A DNA stretch of 64,000 nucleotides, from contig NZ_JAKENF010000002.1 in assembly GCF_021491355.1 (NCBI RefSeq), positions 1,054,001-1,118,000 of the forward strand, in the 5' to 3' direction. Below the pieces are notes generated by a model that was given only the letters and a program-made list of their open reading frames with translations, was not told the origin of the DNA and made no database searches. Below are positions 8,028 to 17,029 of this stretch, one piece after another (positions within the stretch are counted from its first letter, which is position 1; each line of letters starts with the position of its first letter). The translations under genes and the position numbers were made by a program. This stretch comes from Alitabrizicola rongguiensis. Its GTDB lineage: Bacteria > Pseudomonadota > Alphaproteobacteria > Rhodobacterales > Rhodobacteraceae.

Positions 8028-8999
8028 TCAGTAGCCAAGACCCTTGCGAGCTTCGTACTGCCCTTTCGGATCATCTGCGGCGGTGTACAGCTTCGACTCG
8101 GTAATGATGAACTTCTCGGGCACCTTGCCGCCGTTCAGGTAGCCGTCGAGCGCGACGAAGGCGGGACCAGCCATGTCAGGCGTCAGTTCGACCGTAGCAT
8201 TGGCTTCGCCCGCCGCCATCGCGGCGAAGATGTCGGGAACAGCGTCGATCGACACGGTCAGGATATCGGTGCCAGGCTTCAGGCCGGCATCCTTCATCGC
8301 CTGGATCGCGCCAACCATCATGTCGTCGTTATGGGCGTAGACAGCGCAGATATCCTTCCCGCCGTTCTCGGCCTTGATGAAGCCTTCCATCACTTCCTTG
8401 CCCTTCGAACGGGTGAAGTCACCCGTTTGGCTGCGGACGATGGTAATGTTGCCGTGACCGGCAATCGCTTCTTCGAAGCCCTTTTTGCGGTTATTGGCTG
8501 GCGACGAGCCGACAGTGCCTTCCAGTTGCACCACCTTGCAATCCTTGTCGCCGACCGTCGCCACCAGCCATTCGCCAGCAACACGACCTTCCTTGACCTG
8601 ATCAGACGCCACCGAGGTCAGGTAGAGATCCTCGGGCGCATCGATGCCACGGTCGAGCAGCACGACCGGGATGTTGGCGTCCTTCGCCTCTCCCAGCACC
8701 TCGTCCCAGCCGGTCGAGACGACGGGCGCGACCAGGATCGCGTCTACGCCCTGCGCAATGAAGCCACGGATCGCCTTGATCTGGTTCTCCTGCTTCTGCT
8801 GCGCATCGGCAAACTTCAGATCGATGCCGGCTTTCTCTGCCTGCTGCTTGGTCACCGAGGTTTCGGCGGCGCGCCAACCGGACTCAGACCCGATCTGCGA
8901 AAACCCGATCACCTTGCCCTGCAGGCCGTCCGCAAAGGCAACGGTAGACAACAAAGCTCCGATACCCGCGCCAAGCGCGAGCTTCCTGATGATTGACAT
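8028..8999 (-). CDS. ytfQ: Sugar ABC transporter periplasmic binding protein, YtfQ-like
   Basis: An N-terminal signal peptide (MSIIRKLALGAGIGALLSTVAFA) is followed by a periplasmic-binding-protein type I fold. Stretches such as GFSQIGSESGWRAA, QQKQENQIKAIRGFI and VAPVVSTGWDEVL closely match what I recall of E. coli YtfQ, the galactofuranose-binding protein. I placed the start at the ATG at 8999, with GGAGG directly upstream. It is the first gene of the operon and is followed by a strong hairpin. Other furanose-form sugars are possible ligands. Confidence 0.85.
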   Translation of the reverse strand: MSIIRKLALGAGIGALLSTVAFADGLQGKVIGFSQIGSESGWRAAETSVTKQQAEKAGIDLKFADAQQKQENQIKAIRGFIAQGVDAILVAPVVSTGWDEVLGEAKDANIPVVLLDRGIDAPEDLYLTSVASDQVKEGRVAGEWLVATVGDKDCKVVQLEGTVGSSPANNRKKGFEEAIAGHGNITIVRSQTGDFTRSKGKEVMEGFIKAENGGKDICAVYAHNDDMMVGAIQAMKDAGLKPGTDILTVSIDAVPDIFAAMAAGEANATVELTPDMAGPAFVALDGYLNGGKVPEKFIITESKLYTAADDPKGQYEARKGLGY

Positions 9000-9368
9000 A
9001 TTTCCTCCCACAGATTTCGGCCCAACCTCTCCTCAGGGCTGGCCTGCAATGACGCTAGCAAAAGTAATACTATATGTAAAATGCAAATGTGACCTCAGAC
9101 ATTTCCGATTAATGTTGTTATAACTCCATAACTTGGATAAAAATCCCTGATGCCGCGCCAGGACGGAAATCGCCTGAAGTCACGACGGCTTACTCCTCCC
9201 GCAGCGATGATTCCGCGACCTTTCCGCCTGCCGCACACCCCTGAGAAAATGCCCGTAACAGGATCTGACGAGAGTCAGTGCGGGTCTCCCACGTCGATTG
9301 CCGGGCGGAGGCGCAGGCACTAAGAGGGAATCTTACGGGGTCGCGGTGGACCTCACTTGGGGGATCCT
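9000..9368. promoter_or_regulatory. Divergent intergenic region, AT-rich promoter zone for the sugar operon
   Basis: No gene is visible here. Bases about 9058-9140 are markedly AT-rich compared with the surroundings and contain TATA-like stretches on the minus strand (TATAGT, TATTAC) about 60-70 nt upstream of the ytfQ start. I take this as the operon promoter zone. I found no convincing GntR-type palindrome. Confidence 0.4.
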
Positions 9369-9629
9369 ATGTCAAGCAATGCCACCTGCTCGGACATGTT
9401 CACCCTGCGCGGCGATCTCGGCGCGCCTTCATTCTTGCCGTGGATCGCGCGCCATGCCGGCAGGCTTGGCATCATCGGAAGGGTAACAGCGGCCAGCGCT
9501 GATGAGGTGAGTCTGCTTGTAGAAGGCCCCCCCGATCTGGTCGATGCGATGGAACTGGGCGTTTCGCTCGGCCCGATCGACGTTTGGGTGGAGTCGATCA
9601 AACGCGAGCGCCTCCTCTCGCGACCCTGA
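9369..9629 (+). CDS. Acylphosphatase-like protein lacking the catalytic residues
   Basis: This 86-residue protein aligns by pattern with acylphosphatases: FLPWIARHAGRLGIIGRV corresponds to the usual FRxWVxxxAxxLGLxGWV, followed by VSLLVEGPPDLVDAM and a late DVWVESI strand. The catalytic arginine position (FR in the family) is leucine here and the catalytic asparagine after GWV is absent. The protein is therefore probably a non-catalytic ferredoxin-like-fold relative. The ATG at 9369 has a GGGGG site upstream. The GACCC-tgac-GGGTC dyad at the end of the gene is a weak hairpin. The function is unknown, and it is not clearly part of the following operon. Confidence 0.6.
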   Translation: MSSNATCSDMFTLRGDLGAPSFLPWIARHAGRLGIIGRVTAASADEVSLLVEGPPDLVDAMELGVSLGPIDVWVESIKRERLLSRP

Positions 9630-9775
9630 CGGGTCGTCGCGACAGGTAGCGCTGGCCTTTGCCCAATTGCTAGGCAATCATGAACACAAACGAACCGTTT
9701 CTGCCCTGACCTTAGGCGCGACGGCTTGCGTTCCGGTATGCTGCCAAGACATTCCGGGAGTCGTGCCGAGGGTCG

Positions 9776-10441
9776 GTGCAGAACGATAGCCGGGGACAGA
9801 CACCTCAAATGCCGCAAAACTGGACAGCCGTGGCCCTATCTCGCGACGTGCCGCCACAGGTCGTCATTCCTACGTTCGTCGACGGGCGCGAACTCGCCGT
9901 TTGGCGCAGCCAGTCGGGCCGCATTGCCGCCTGGGATGACCGTTGTCCGCATCGAGGCATGCGCCTTTCCCACGGCTTCGTCCGGGGCGAGTCGCTTTCC
10001 TGCATCTACCATGGCTGGAGCTACAACGAGGCGGGACTTTGCCAACGCATCCCTGCCCATCCTGATCTCGTGCCGCCGGAGGCGATCCGTGTACCAACCG
10101 TCGCCGCTGTCGAGTCCGACGGTATCATCTGGGTCGCTTCAGAGCCCGCCAGCCAGCCACCGCCAACGCTAACCGGCCTCGTCGCGCTGCGGTCGCTGAC
10201 CGTCGAGGCACCGGCCACCGCAATCGCCACGGCGGCCGGAATGCCGATCGACCAGGATGGAGCGCTGCGTCCCGATCTGGCCGGCATCGCCTGCGTGCTG
10301 CTCGTGCAGCCGATTCCGGGCGACAGGACGGTACTGCATGTGCTGGTCGCATCGAATGCGTCCCCGGCCGCGCAGGCCGCTGTGTCCCGCGCCCTGGAAG
10401 ATCTCCGCCGTAGGGTTGAAAGCGAAAGGCTGGCCGCATGA
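9776..10441 (+). CDS. Stand-alone Rieske [2Fe-2S] protein, NdmD N-terminal-like
   Basis: This 221-residue protein has one complete Rieske motif, C57-x-H59 (CPHRG) and C76-x2-H79 (CIYHGW), in the ring-hydroxylating-oxygenase style. The C-terminal part of about 110 residues is poorly conserved and has no reductase or ferredoxin domain. A GTG start at 9776 fits the frame, and ATG 9809 is an alternative. It overlaps the next gene by 4 nt. That gene encodes an oxygenase catalytic subunit lacking a Rieske cluster, so this protein most likely supplies the cluster in trans. In the caffeine pathway this role is played by the N-terminal Rieske domain of NdmD, whose C-terminal reductase part is missing here. 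Confidence 0.75.
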   Translation: MQNDSRGQTPQMPQNWTAVALSRDVPPQVVIPTFVDGRELAVWRSQSGRIAAWDDRCPHRGMRLSHGFVRGESLSCIYHGWSYNEAGLCQRIPAHPDLVPPEAIRVPTVAAVESDGIIWVASEPASQPPPTLTGLVALRSLTVEAPATAIATAAGMPIDQDGALRPDLAGIACVLLVQPIPGDRTVLHVLVASNASPAAQAAVSRALEDLRRRVESERLAA

Positions 10442-11283
10442 CCGACACACCGATGCTCAACGAATGGTATCCGGTCGGCATCCTGACCCAACTGACCAAG
10501 GCCGGCCGTGATACGCTGCTCATGGGCGAAGCGATCAACGTTGCTTGCGACAGTTTGGGCGCGCCGGTTGTCAGCGCAGAAGATGGCCGCACCCTGCCGG
10601 TGCGCGCCCGCTACGGCCATGTCTGGACCTCGCTCGGGTCTCCGACGAAGGAACTCTTCGACATTCCCGAGGCCGATCAGCCCGGCCGCCGCCTTGTCGA
10701 TGTGGGCGTCGTGCGGGTGAAATGCTCGCCGCTTCGCGCCGTCGAAAACTTCCTCGACATCGCGCATTTCCCTTTCGTCCATACCGACATCCTCGGCGCC
10801 GAACCCCATACCGAGGTCCAGCGCTACGAGGTGCAGATCCGCGAGGAGGTGGACGAGGTCTGGGCGACCAAGGTGAAATTCTACCAGCCGCAGGCAGCGA
10901 AATCGGCCGCAGGGGGGATCACGACCGATTACATGTACCGGGTTCCGGCGCCGACCGTCTCGATCCTGTACAAGACCTGCCCGCCGCGCCCCGGCGAATG
11001 GGATGTCATCACCCTGTTCGTGCAGCCGATGGCCGAAGACCTGTGCCAGGTCTGGCCGTGGATGGCGCTGTTCGATGACCAGACGCCGATGACCGACCTC
11101 ATCCATTTCCAGCAGATGATCTTCCTGCAGGACCGCTCAATCCTGGAGAACCAGCTGCCACGGCTGCTCCCGCTGGACCCAGGAATGGAGATCCCGACAC
11201 GCGCCGACATGACCTCGGTCGCCTATCGCCGCTGGCTGAAGCGCCACGGCTTCACCTATGGCGCGCAACTGGTGGCGGCATGA
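10438..11283 (+). CDS. Rieske-less non-haem iron oxygenase catalytic subunit, NdmC-like
   Basis: The start MLNEWYPVG and the later YGHVWTSLG are standard Rieske-oxygenase landmarks. The segment between them (residues about 30-58) is short and has no CxH or CxxH, so the Rieske cluster is missing. The mononuclear iron site is intact: ENFLDIAHFPFVH gives H110 and H115, and FLQDRSILENQ gives D232 as third ligand. NdmC, the 7-methylxanthine N7-demethylase subunit of Pseudomonas putida CBB5, has this same architecture and works with NdmD and the GST-like NdmE. Here a Rieske protein gene lies directly upstream and a GST-like gene directly downstream, both with 4-nt overlaps. The substrate is inferred, and a methylated purine is the leading candidate. 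Confidence 0.7.
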   Translation: MTDTPMLNEWYPVGILTQLTKAGRDTLLMGEAINVACDSLGAPVVSAEDGRTLPVRARYGHVWTSLGSPTKELFDIPEADQPGRRLVDVGVVRVKCSPLRAVENFLDIAHFPFVHTDILGAEPHTEVQRYEVQIREEVDEVWATKVKFYQPQAAKSAAGGITTDYMYRVPAPTVSILYKTCPPRPGEWDVITLFVQPMAEDLCQVWPWMALFDDQTPMTDLIHFQQMIFLQDRSILENQLPRLLPLDPGMEIPTRADMTSVAYRRWLKRHGFTYGAQLVAA

Positions 11284-11939
11284 TCCTGTACGATTACATC
11301 CTCAGCCCAGACTGCTACAAGGTGCGCCTGCTGGCCGCGCTGACCGGGGCGAGGATCACGCTGCGCCCCGTCGATTTTCACCCCGGCGGTGAGCACAAGA
11401 CCGCGCCGTTTCTGGCGATGAACCCCTCTGGCACCATCCCGATCTTCGAGGATGACGGGCTGATCCTGACGGAATCCTCGGCGATCCTGACCTATCTTGC
11501 CGCCAAGGCCGGGCCTGCATGGCTCGGCGACGACACGCCGGCGATGCGGGGACGGGTGGCGCAATGGCTGGCCTTCTCGCAGCGCCTGTCGGCCTCAATC
11601 GGCAAGGCCCGCGTCCATGACATGCTGAACAAGCCCGCCGATATCCAGGCCTGCCGCAGGGCCGGCACCCAGTGCCTGCGCGAGATCGAGGCGGCGCTGG
11701 TCGAGCAGCGGCTGGCGGGACACGCCTTCCTTGCGGGCGATCGCCCGACCATCGCCGACATCGCCTGTTTCCCGCATTCGATGCTGGCGCCCGACGGTGG
11801 CATCTCGGTCGATCCTTATCCGTCAATCCGGCTCTGGACCCGGTCGATCCGGGCACTGCCGGGCTTCATCGAGATGCCGGGCATCCACCGCCTGCACGAC
11901 CTCAAGCCCGAACCGGGCCCGATCCCGGAGCGGGTGTGA
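11280..11939 (+). CDS. Glutathione S-transferase-like protein, NdmE-like
   Basis: This 219-residue protein has a thioredoxin-like N-terminal half (YDYILSPDCYKVRL at the start, then NPSGTIPIFEDDGLILTES with the conserved SGTIP and ES) and a helical C-terminal GST half (LAGDRPTIADIACFP). The usual N-terminal catalytic Ser/Tyr/Cys is not certain, although S9 and C11 are close. It overlaps the oxygenase gene by 4 nt. In the NdmCDE system a GST-like protein (NdmE) acts as a structural link between the catalytic and Rieske proteins, which would explain the tight linkage here. A genuine glutathione transferase remains possible. Confidence 0.7.
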   Translation: MILYDYILSPDCYKVRLLAALTGARITLRPVDFHPGGEHKTAPFLAMNPSGTIPIFEDDGLILTESSAILTYLAAKAGPAWLGDDTPAMRGRVAQWLAFSQRLSASIGKARVHDMLNKPADIQACRRAGTQCLREIEAALVEQRLAGHAFLAGDRPTIADIACFPHSMLAPDGGISVDPYPSIRLWTRSIRALPGFIEMPGIHRLHDLKPEPGPIPERV

Positions 11940-13309
11940 TGCCGAACTACCTGTTTCGCGGCTGCGCGGCTGTTGTCACCGATCCCGGTGCGGCGGACGG
12001 CGTGCTGCGCGACGTGAATCTGCTGACGGAAGGCCCGGCGATCCGCGCCATCGGCCGCGATCTGGTGGCGCCCGCCGGAACCGAGGTGATCGACGCACGC
12101 GGCTGGTTCCTGTACCCCGGCCTCGTCAACACCCACCATCACTTCTTCCAGTGTTTCGTGCGTAACCGGGCAGAGCTGGACTGGACGAAGCTTTCGGTCA
12201 TCGAATGGCTCGACCTGATCTACCCGATCTTTTCACGCCTGACCGAGGAGTGTTTCTACCATTCCTCGCTGACCGCGATGGCAGAACTGGCCAAGCACGG
12301 CTGCACAACCGCTTTCGACCACCAGTACAACTTCCCCCGCCATGCCGGGAAACGCATCGTCGACCGCCAGTTCGAGGCGGCCGGGAAGATCGGCCTGCGC
12401 TTTCATGCCGGGCGGGGCGGGAACACCCTGCCGAAGTCGGAAGGCTCGACCATCCCCGATGCGATGCTGGAGACGACCGACGAGTTCATTGCCGACTGCG
12501 CGCGCCTGATCGACGCCTACCACGACGCGTCGCCCTTCGGCCTGCGGCAGGTCGTGGTGTCGCCCTGCCAGCCGGTCAACTGCTACCGCGAGACCTTCAC
12601 GGAATCTGTGGCGCTGGCACGTGACAAGGGCGTGTTCCTGCATACCCATGTCGGCGAGGGCGAAAGCCCTGTGATCGCGGCGCGCCACGGGATGCGGACG
12701 GTGGATTACCTTGAGGAAATCGGCTTTGCCGGGCCGGACACCTTCTATGCCCATTGCTGGGAACTGACGCATGACGAACTGCGCAAGATGGCGGCGTCGG
12801 GCACCGGCGTCGCCCATTGCCCCGAGCCGGTCTATCTGGTGGGCGCAGAAGTGACGGACATCCCGGCGATGGCGGCTTTCGGGCTGCGGGTGGGCCTCGG
12901 CTGCGACGGTTCGGCGTCGAACGACAATTCGAACCTGATGCACTGCGTCCATTCCGCCTACATGCTGCAATGCCTTGCCGCCTCGACCCGCGCCCATCCG
13001 GTGCCGGAGCCGCGCGATTTTCTCGCTTATGGGACAACTGGGGGCGCCGCCCTTCTGGGGCGCAGCGACATCGGCCGTCTGGCGCCCGGCATGGCGGCTG
13101 ACCTTTTTGCCATCGACAGCCGGCGGATGGACTATGTCGGCACAAGGCACGACCCGGCGAGCCTGATCCCCAAGGTCGGCATCGGCATGGCGACCGACCT
13201 GACGATGGTCAACGGACGGATCGTCTGGGCCAAGGGGGAGTTCCCCGGCCTTGACGAGGCGCAGATGGCGGCCGAGGCCGAAGCTGCGCTGGCAACGATA
13301 AACCTCTGA
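11939..13309 (+). CDS. Oxopurine (8-oxoguanine/guanine-type) deaminase, amidohydrolase superfamily
   Basis: This 456-residue protein belongs to the TrzA/8-oxoguanine-deaminase branch of amidohydrolases. Metal-site and catalytic motifs are present: NTHHHFFQ after strand 1, HTHVGEGES, the HCWELTHDE stretch, and GCDGSASNDNSNL, the latter typical of 8-oxoguanine deaminases. The ATG overlaps the upstream stop codon as TGATG. Members of this branch deaminate 8-oxoguanine, guanine derivatives, isoxanthopterin or related heterocycles. In this operon it could convert an imported modified guanine (for example 7-methylguanine) to the matching xanthine before oxidation. That last step is inference. Confidence 0.75.
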   Translation: MPNYLFRGCAAVVTDPGAADGVLRDVNLLTEGPAIRAIGRDLVAPAGTEVIDARGWFLYPGLVNTHHHFFQCFVRNRAELDWTKLSVIEWLDLIYPIFSRLTEECFYHSSLTAMAELAKHGCTTAFDHQYNFPRHAGKRIVDRQFEAAGKIGLRFHAGRGGNTLPKSEGSTIPDAMLETTDEFIADCARLIDAYHDASPFGLRQVVVSPCQPVNCYRETFTESVALARDKGVFLHTHVGEGESPVIAARHGMRTVDYLEEIGFAGPDTFYAHCWELTHDELRKMAASGTGVAHCPEPVYLVGAEVTDIPAMAAFGLRVGLGCDGSASNDNSNLMHCVHSAYMLQCLAASTRAHPVPEPRDFLAYGTTGGAALLGRSDIGRLAPGMAADLFAIDSRRMDYVGTRHDPASLIPKVGIGMATDLTMVNGRIVWAKGEFPGLDEAQMAAEAEAALATINL

Positions 13310-13332
13310 AAAAGCGCAACAGGAGAGCCCAG

Positions 13333-14418
13333 ATGATCGACAGACGCACCTTCCTTCAGACCACCGCCCTTGGCGCCATCGCCGCCGCGATCGGCGCGCG
13401 TGCCCATGCGGCCGAGCCGCTCGGCATCGCGCTGATCCTGCCGTCGCCGAATGGCGATGTGGGTTGGTCGCACAGCCTCGTCGCAGGCCTCGACCCCGTG
13501 AAGGCCGCCTATGGCGACGCGGTCAAGATCACCATCGTCGAGAACATCCCCGAAGGCCCGGATGCTGACCGGATCATGAACAAGGCCGTGGCAGACGGGA
13601 ACAAGGTCCTGATCGCCGGTTCCTTCGGATACCAGAACGGCGCGATGCAGATCGCCAAGCGCGATCCCTCGGTCACGGTCCTGCATGCTTCGGGCTTCAT
13701 GGTCGCCCCGAACTTCTCGCCCTTCGCGGCCAAGTATTTCCAGGGCACCTACCTGATGGGCATGGCCGCCGCCGCGCTGTCGAAATCCGGCAAGCTCGGC
13801 TCGGTCTCGGCCTTTGCCATTCCGGAACTCATCACATCGATCAACGCCTTCACCCTTGGTGCGCAGGCGGTGAACCCGAACATCGAGGTTTCCGTGGTTT
13901 GGGTGAACTCGTGGTTCGACCCGGCCAAGGAACAGGAAGCCGCCAAGGCGCTGCTGGCGCAGGGCTGCGACGTGATCTTCTCGAACGCGCAGGACACGCC
14001 TTCGGTCATTTCGGTCTGCGAGGAAGCGGGCGTTCCCTCGTTCAACCTCAACTCCTCGATGAAGTCCTACGCACCCAAGACCTACCTCGGCTGCGTCGCC
14101 ACCGACTGGTCGCCCTTCTTTAAGGCCTCCGTCGATGCCCATGTCGCCGGAACCTTCCAGGGGGCGAACGCCTTCCTCGGCGTAGCGGACAAGGTAGTCG
14201 AGGTGGTGGACTGGAGCCCGAACGTGCCCGCCGATCTGATGGCCAAGATCAAGGAAGTCGAAGCCACGATCGCCGATGGCAGCTTCTCGCCCTTCACCGG
14301 CCCGATCACGAAGGCCGACGGCAGCGAAGGCGTCGCGGCCGGCACTACCCTGACCGACGATCAGATCGTCGCGATGGACTGGCATGTGAAGGGCGTGGCC
14401 ACGCCGCTGCCGCAGTAA
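13333..14418 (+). CDS. BMP/Med-family periplasmic binding protein for nucleosides or nucleobases
   Basis: A twin-arginine signal (R4, R5 in IDRRTFLQ, then a hydrophobic Ala/Gly-rich segment ending AHA) leads into a periplasmic-binding fold of the PnrA/BmpA family, with segments such as FSPFAAKYFQGTYLMGMAA and NSWFDPAKEQEAAKALL. These lipoprotein or soluble receptors bind purine nucleosides or nucleobases. The start follows an AGGAG site 23 nt after the deaminase gene, and the ATPase gene follows 5 nt downstream. The partner ATPase and two permeases are encoded next, giving a complete importer. Confidence 0.85.
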   Translation: MIDRRTFLQTTALGAIAAAIGARAHAAEPLGIALILPSPNGDVGWSHSLVAGLDPVKAAYGDAVKITIVENIPEGPDADRIMNKAVADGNKVLIAGSFGYQNGAMQIAKRDPSVTVLHASGFMVAPNFSPFAAKYFQGTYLMGMAAAALSKSGKLGSVSAFAIPELITSINAFTLGAQAVNPNIEVSVVWVNSWFDPAKEQEAAKALLAQGCDVIFSNAQDTPSVISVCEEAGVPSFNLNSSMKSYAPKTYLGCVATDWSPFFKASVDAHVAGTFQGANAFLGVADKVVEVVDWSPNVPADLMAKIKEVEATIADGSFSPFTGPITKADGSEGVAAGTTLTDDQIVAMDWHVKGVATPLPQ

Positions 14419-14423
14419 CGCTC

Positions 14424-15944
14424 ATGCCCGCGCCGCTTCTGTCCCTTCGCGGAATGACCAAGAGCTATGGTCAGGTCCGAGCCAACCGGGGCATCGACCT
14501 CGACGTGGCTCCGAACTCGATCCATGCGATCCTGGGCGAAAACGGCGCGGGCAAGTCCACGTTGATGAAGCTGATCTATGGGGTTGAACAACCTGACGAG
14601 GGGCAAGTGTTCTGGCAGGGACAGCCTGTTCGCCTGAGTTCGCCCGCCGAGGCACGGCGCCACGGGATCGGCATGGTGTTCCAGCACTTCTCGTTGTTCG
14701 AGACGCTGACTGTTGTCGAGAACATCTCGCTGATCGTGCCGGGAACGAAGCCCGAACTCGCGCGACGCATTCGGGCGCTCGGGCAGGATTTCGGGCTCGA
14801 AGTCGATCCGTCGGCCCATGTCCATTCCCTGTCTGTCGGCGAAAGGCAGCGGGTCGAGATCATCCGCTGCCTGATGACCGAACCGAAACTCCTGATCCTT
14901 GACGAGCCGACCTCGGTCCTGCCGCCGCAATCGGTGGGCCTTCTGTTCGACACCCTCCGGAGGCTGCGCGATACTGGCGTGTCGATCCTGTTCATCTCGC
15001 ACAAGCTCGACGAGATCCATTCGATCTGCGATCGGGCCACCGTGCTGCGGGCTGGTCAGGTGACGGGCAATATCGACCCGCGCGAGCATGATGCCCATGA
15101 GTTGGCGCGCATGATGATCGGACGTGACATGCCGCCGCCCCTTCACGCCGATATCCGCCCCGTGGGCGAGAAACGGCTGGAACTGGCCGGTCTCGACCAT
15201 GTCGAGGACGACCCCTTCGCCGTTTCGCTGCACGGGGTCAGCCTGACGGTCCATGCGGGCGAGATCGTGGGGATCGCCGGCATCTCGGGCAATGGTCAGG
15301 CGGAACTCGCGCGGCTGATCTCGGGCGAGACGCGCCTGGCAGACGGCGAGCGCGACGAGGTGCGGATGATGGATCAGGGCGTCGCCCATCTTGGACCGGC
15401 CGAGCGACGGGCACTAGGCTTTGCCTTTGTCCCCGAAGACCGGCTGGGGCGGGGTGCGGTGCCCGAAATGTCGCTGGCCGACAACAGCCTGCTCACCGCC
15501 CATCCACTTGGTCTGCTGCGTCATGGATTCATCGACCGCATGAAGGAGGCCGAGTTCACCGCCGCCTGCATCAAGGATTTTGACGTCCGGACGCCGGGGC
15601 CTGAGGCCGAGGCCGGCGCGCTTTCGGGGGGCAACCTTCAGAAGTTCATCGTAGGGCGCGAGATCCTCCTGAGGCCGAAGCTCCTTTTCGTCGCACAACC
15701 TACCTGGGGCGTGGATATCGGCGCGGCGACTGCGATCCGCCAGCGCCTGATCGCCATGCGCAACGAAGGCGTGGCCGTGCTGGTGATCTCCGAGGAACTG
15801 GAAGAATTGTTCGAGATCTGCGACCGGATCCAGGTCCTGCACAAGGGACGGCTTTCTCCTTCCCTCGACCCGCGGACATCAGGACCCGAAGAGATCGGCC
15901 GCTACATGATCGGCGCAAACGTTCCGGCCAGCGAGGTCGCCTGA
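14424..15944 (+). CDS. Nucleoside/nucleobase ABC transporter ATPase (two ABC domains)
   Basis: This 506-residue protein has two ABC domains. The first has Walker A GENGAGKST and signature LSVGERQRVEI. The second has a degenerate Walker A (GISGNGQAE) and signature LSGGNLQKFIVGREI. This layout is standard for the BMP-linked nucleoside importers (YufO/NupA type) and for ribose-type systems. It lies between the binding-protein and permease genes, and its stop codon overlaps the permease ATG as TGATG. It energises the importer that probably feeds the deaminase and oxygenase encoded upstream. Confidence 0.85.
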   Translation: MPAPLLSLRGMTKSYGQVRANRGIDLDVAPNSIHAILGENGAGKSTLMKLIYGVEQPDEGQVFWQGQPVRLSSPAEARRHGIGMVFQHFSLFETLTVVENISLIVPGTKPELARRIRALGQDFGLEVDPSAHVHSLSVGERQRVEIIRCLMTEPKLLILDEPTSVLPPQSVGLLFDTLRRLRDTGVSILFISHKLDEIHSICDRATVLRAGQVTGNIDPREHDAHELARMMIGRDMPPPLHADIRPVGEKRLELAGLDHVEDDPFAVSLHGVSLTVHAGEIVGIAGISGNGQAELARLISGETRLADGERDEVRMMDQGVAHLGPAERRALGFAFVPEDRLGRGAVPEMSLADNSLLTAHPLGLLRHGFIDRMKEAEFTAACIKDFDVRTPGPEAEAGALSGGNLQKFIVGREILLRPKLLFVAQPTWGVDIGAATAIRQRLIAMRNEGVAVLVISEELEELFEICDRIQVLHKGRLSPSLDPRTSGPEEIGRYMIGANVPASEVA

Positions 15945-17029
15945 TGTTCGTCCTGCCTCGCCTCATTCGCCGGGAGCGAGCATCGGCCCGGATGGCCGTT
16001 CTGGCGCCCATCATCGCCATTGCGGCAGCCGTCACTGTGAACCTGATTCTCTATCTCGTCATGGGCAAGAACCCAGGCGCAGTCTTCCACGCGATGCTGC
16101 TCGAGCCGTTCATGTCGTGGGCGTCCTTCTCGGAGGTGCTGCTGAAGACCGGGCCGCTTCTGCTGATCGCACAGGGCCTTGCCATCGGTTTCCGCGCCAA
16201 GGTTTTCAACATTGGGGCCGAGGGGCAGTTCATCCTCGGCGCGATCTTTGCGTCTGCCATCCCGGTCTGGTTTCCGCAGGCAACGGGCGGCTGGATCTGG
16301 CCGGCGATGCTGATCCTTGGGGCGATTGGCGGGGCGCTCTGGGCCGTGATCCCGGCTTTCTGGCGGGTGCGGCTCAACGCCAATGAGATCCTCGTCACGC
16401 TGATGATGAGCCTGATCGCCGCTCAGGTGCTCAATTACCTTTTGCTCGGCCCGTGGAAAGATCCGAAGGGCTTCAATTTCCCGCAGTCGGTCATGTTCCA
16501 GTATGACGCGATGGTCCCGATCCTTATCCCGGGCACTCGGGTGAATGTCTCGCTCCTGATCGCGCTTGTGTCGGCCATCCTCGCCTGGGTCTTCATGCAG
16601 AAGAGCTTTCGGGGCTACCAGTTCCTGGTCGGGGGTCTCGCACCCAGGGCGGCCGCATATGCCGGCTTCTCGGAAGCCCGCGCGATCTGGCTGTCGCTAC
16701 TGATCGGCGGATTCGCGGCCGGTCTGGCCGGGGCAGCCGAAGTTGCCGGGCCGATCGGACAGCTCCAGCGTTCGATCTCGACGGGCTATGGCTATGCCGC
16801 GATCATTGTCGCCTATCTCGGCGGGCTCCACCCGATCGGGATCGTTGCTTCGTCGCTTCTTATGGCGGTCCTCTATATCGGCGGGGACAATGCAATGGTC
16901 TCGGCTGACCTGCCGGTTGCGGCCGTGCGGGTCTTCCAGGGAAGTCTTCTGGTCTTCTACCTCGCCGCCACGACCTTCGTCCGCTACCGGCTTGACATCG
17001 GACATGATGCGAAGGGGGGCACGCCATGA
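15944..17029 (+). CDS. Nucleoside/nucleobase ABC transporter permease 1
   Basis: This 361-residue integral membrane protein has the BPD_transp_2 pattern of YufP/NupB-type permeases: KVFNIGAEGQFILGAIFA near residue 85 and RLNANEILVTLMMSLIAAQ near residue 145. It overlaps the second permease gene by 4 nt (ATGA). Two non-identical permeases are normal for BMP-type importers. Confidence 0.85.
   Translation: MFVLPRLIRRERASARMAVLAPIIAIAAAVTVNLILYLVMGKNPGAVFHAMLLEPFMSWASFSEVLLKTGPLLLIAQGLAIGFRAKVFNIGAEGQFILGAIFASAIPVWFPQATGGWIWPAMLILGAIGGALWAVIPAFWRVRLNANEILVTLMMSLIAAQVLNYLLLGPWKDPKGFNFPQSVMFQYDAMVPILIPGTRVNVSLLIALVSAILAWVFMQKSFRGYQFLVGGLAPRAAAYAGFSEARAIWLSLLIGGFAAGLAGAAEVAGPIGQLQRSISTGYGYAAIIVAYLGGLHPIGIVASSLLMAVLYIGGDNAMVSADLPVAAVRVFQGSLLVFYLAATTFVRYRLDIGHDAKGGTP

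Noticed and set aside
6600-8996. Very long + strand open frame (798 codons)
   Set aside because: It is antisense to ytfR and ytfQ and arises from high-GC codon bias. It has no family motif and the opposite strand encodes clear transporter proteins.
13132-14385. 417-codon minus-strand frame over the BMP gene
   Set aside because: Shadow of the binding-protein gene, with no motif and no start signal.
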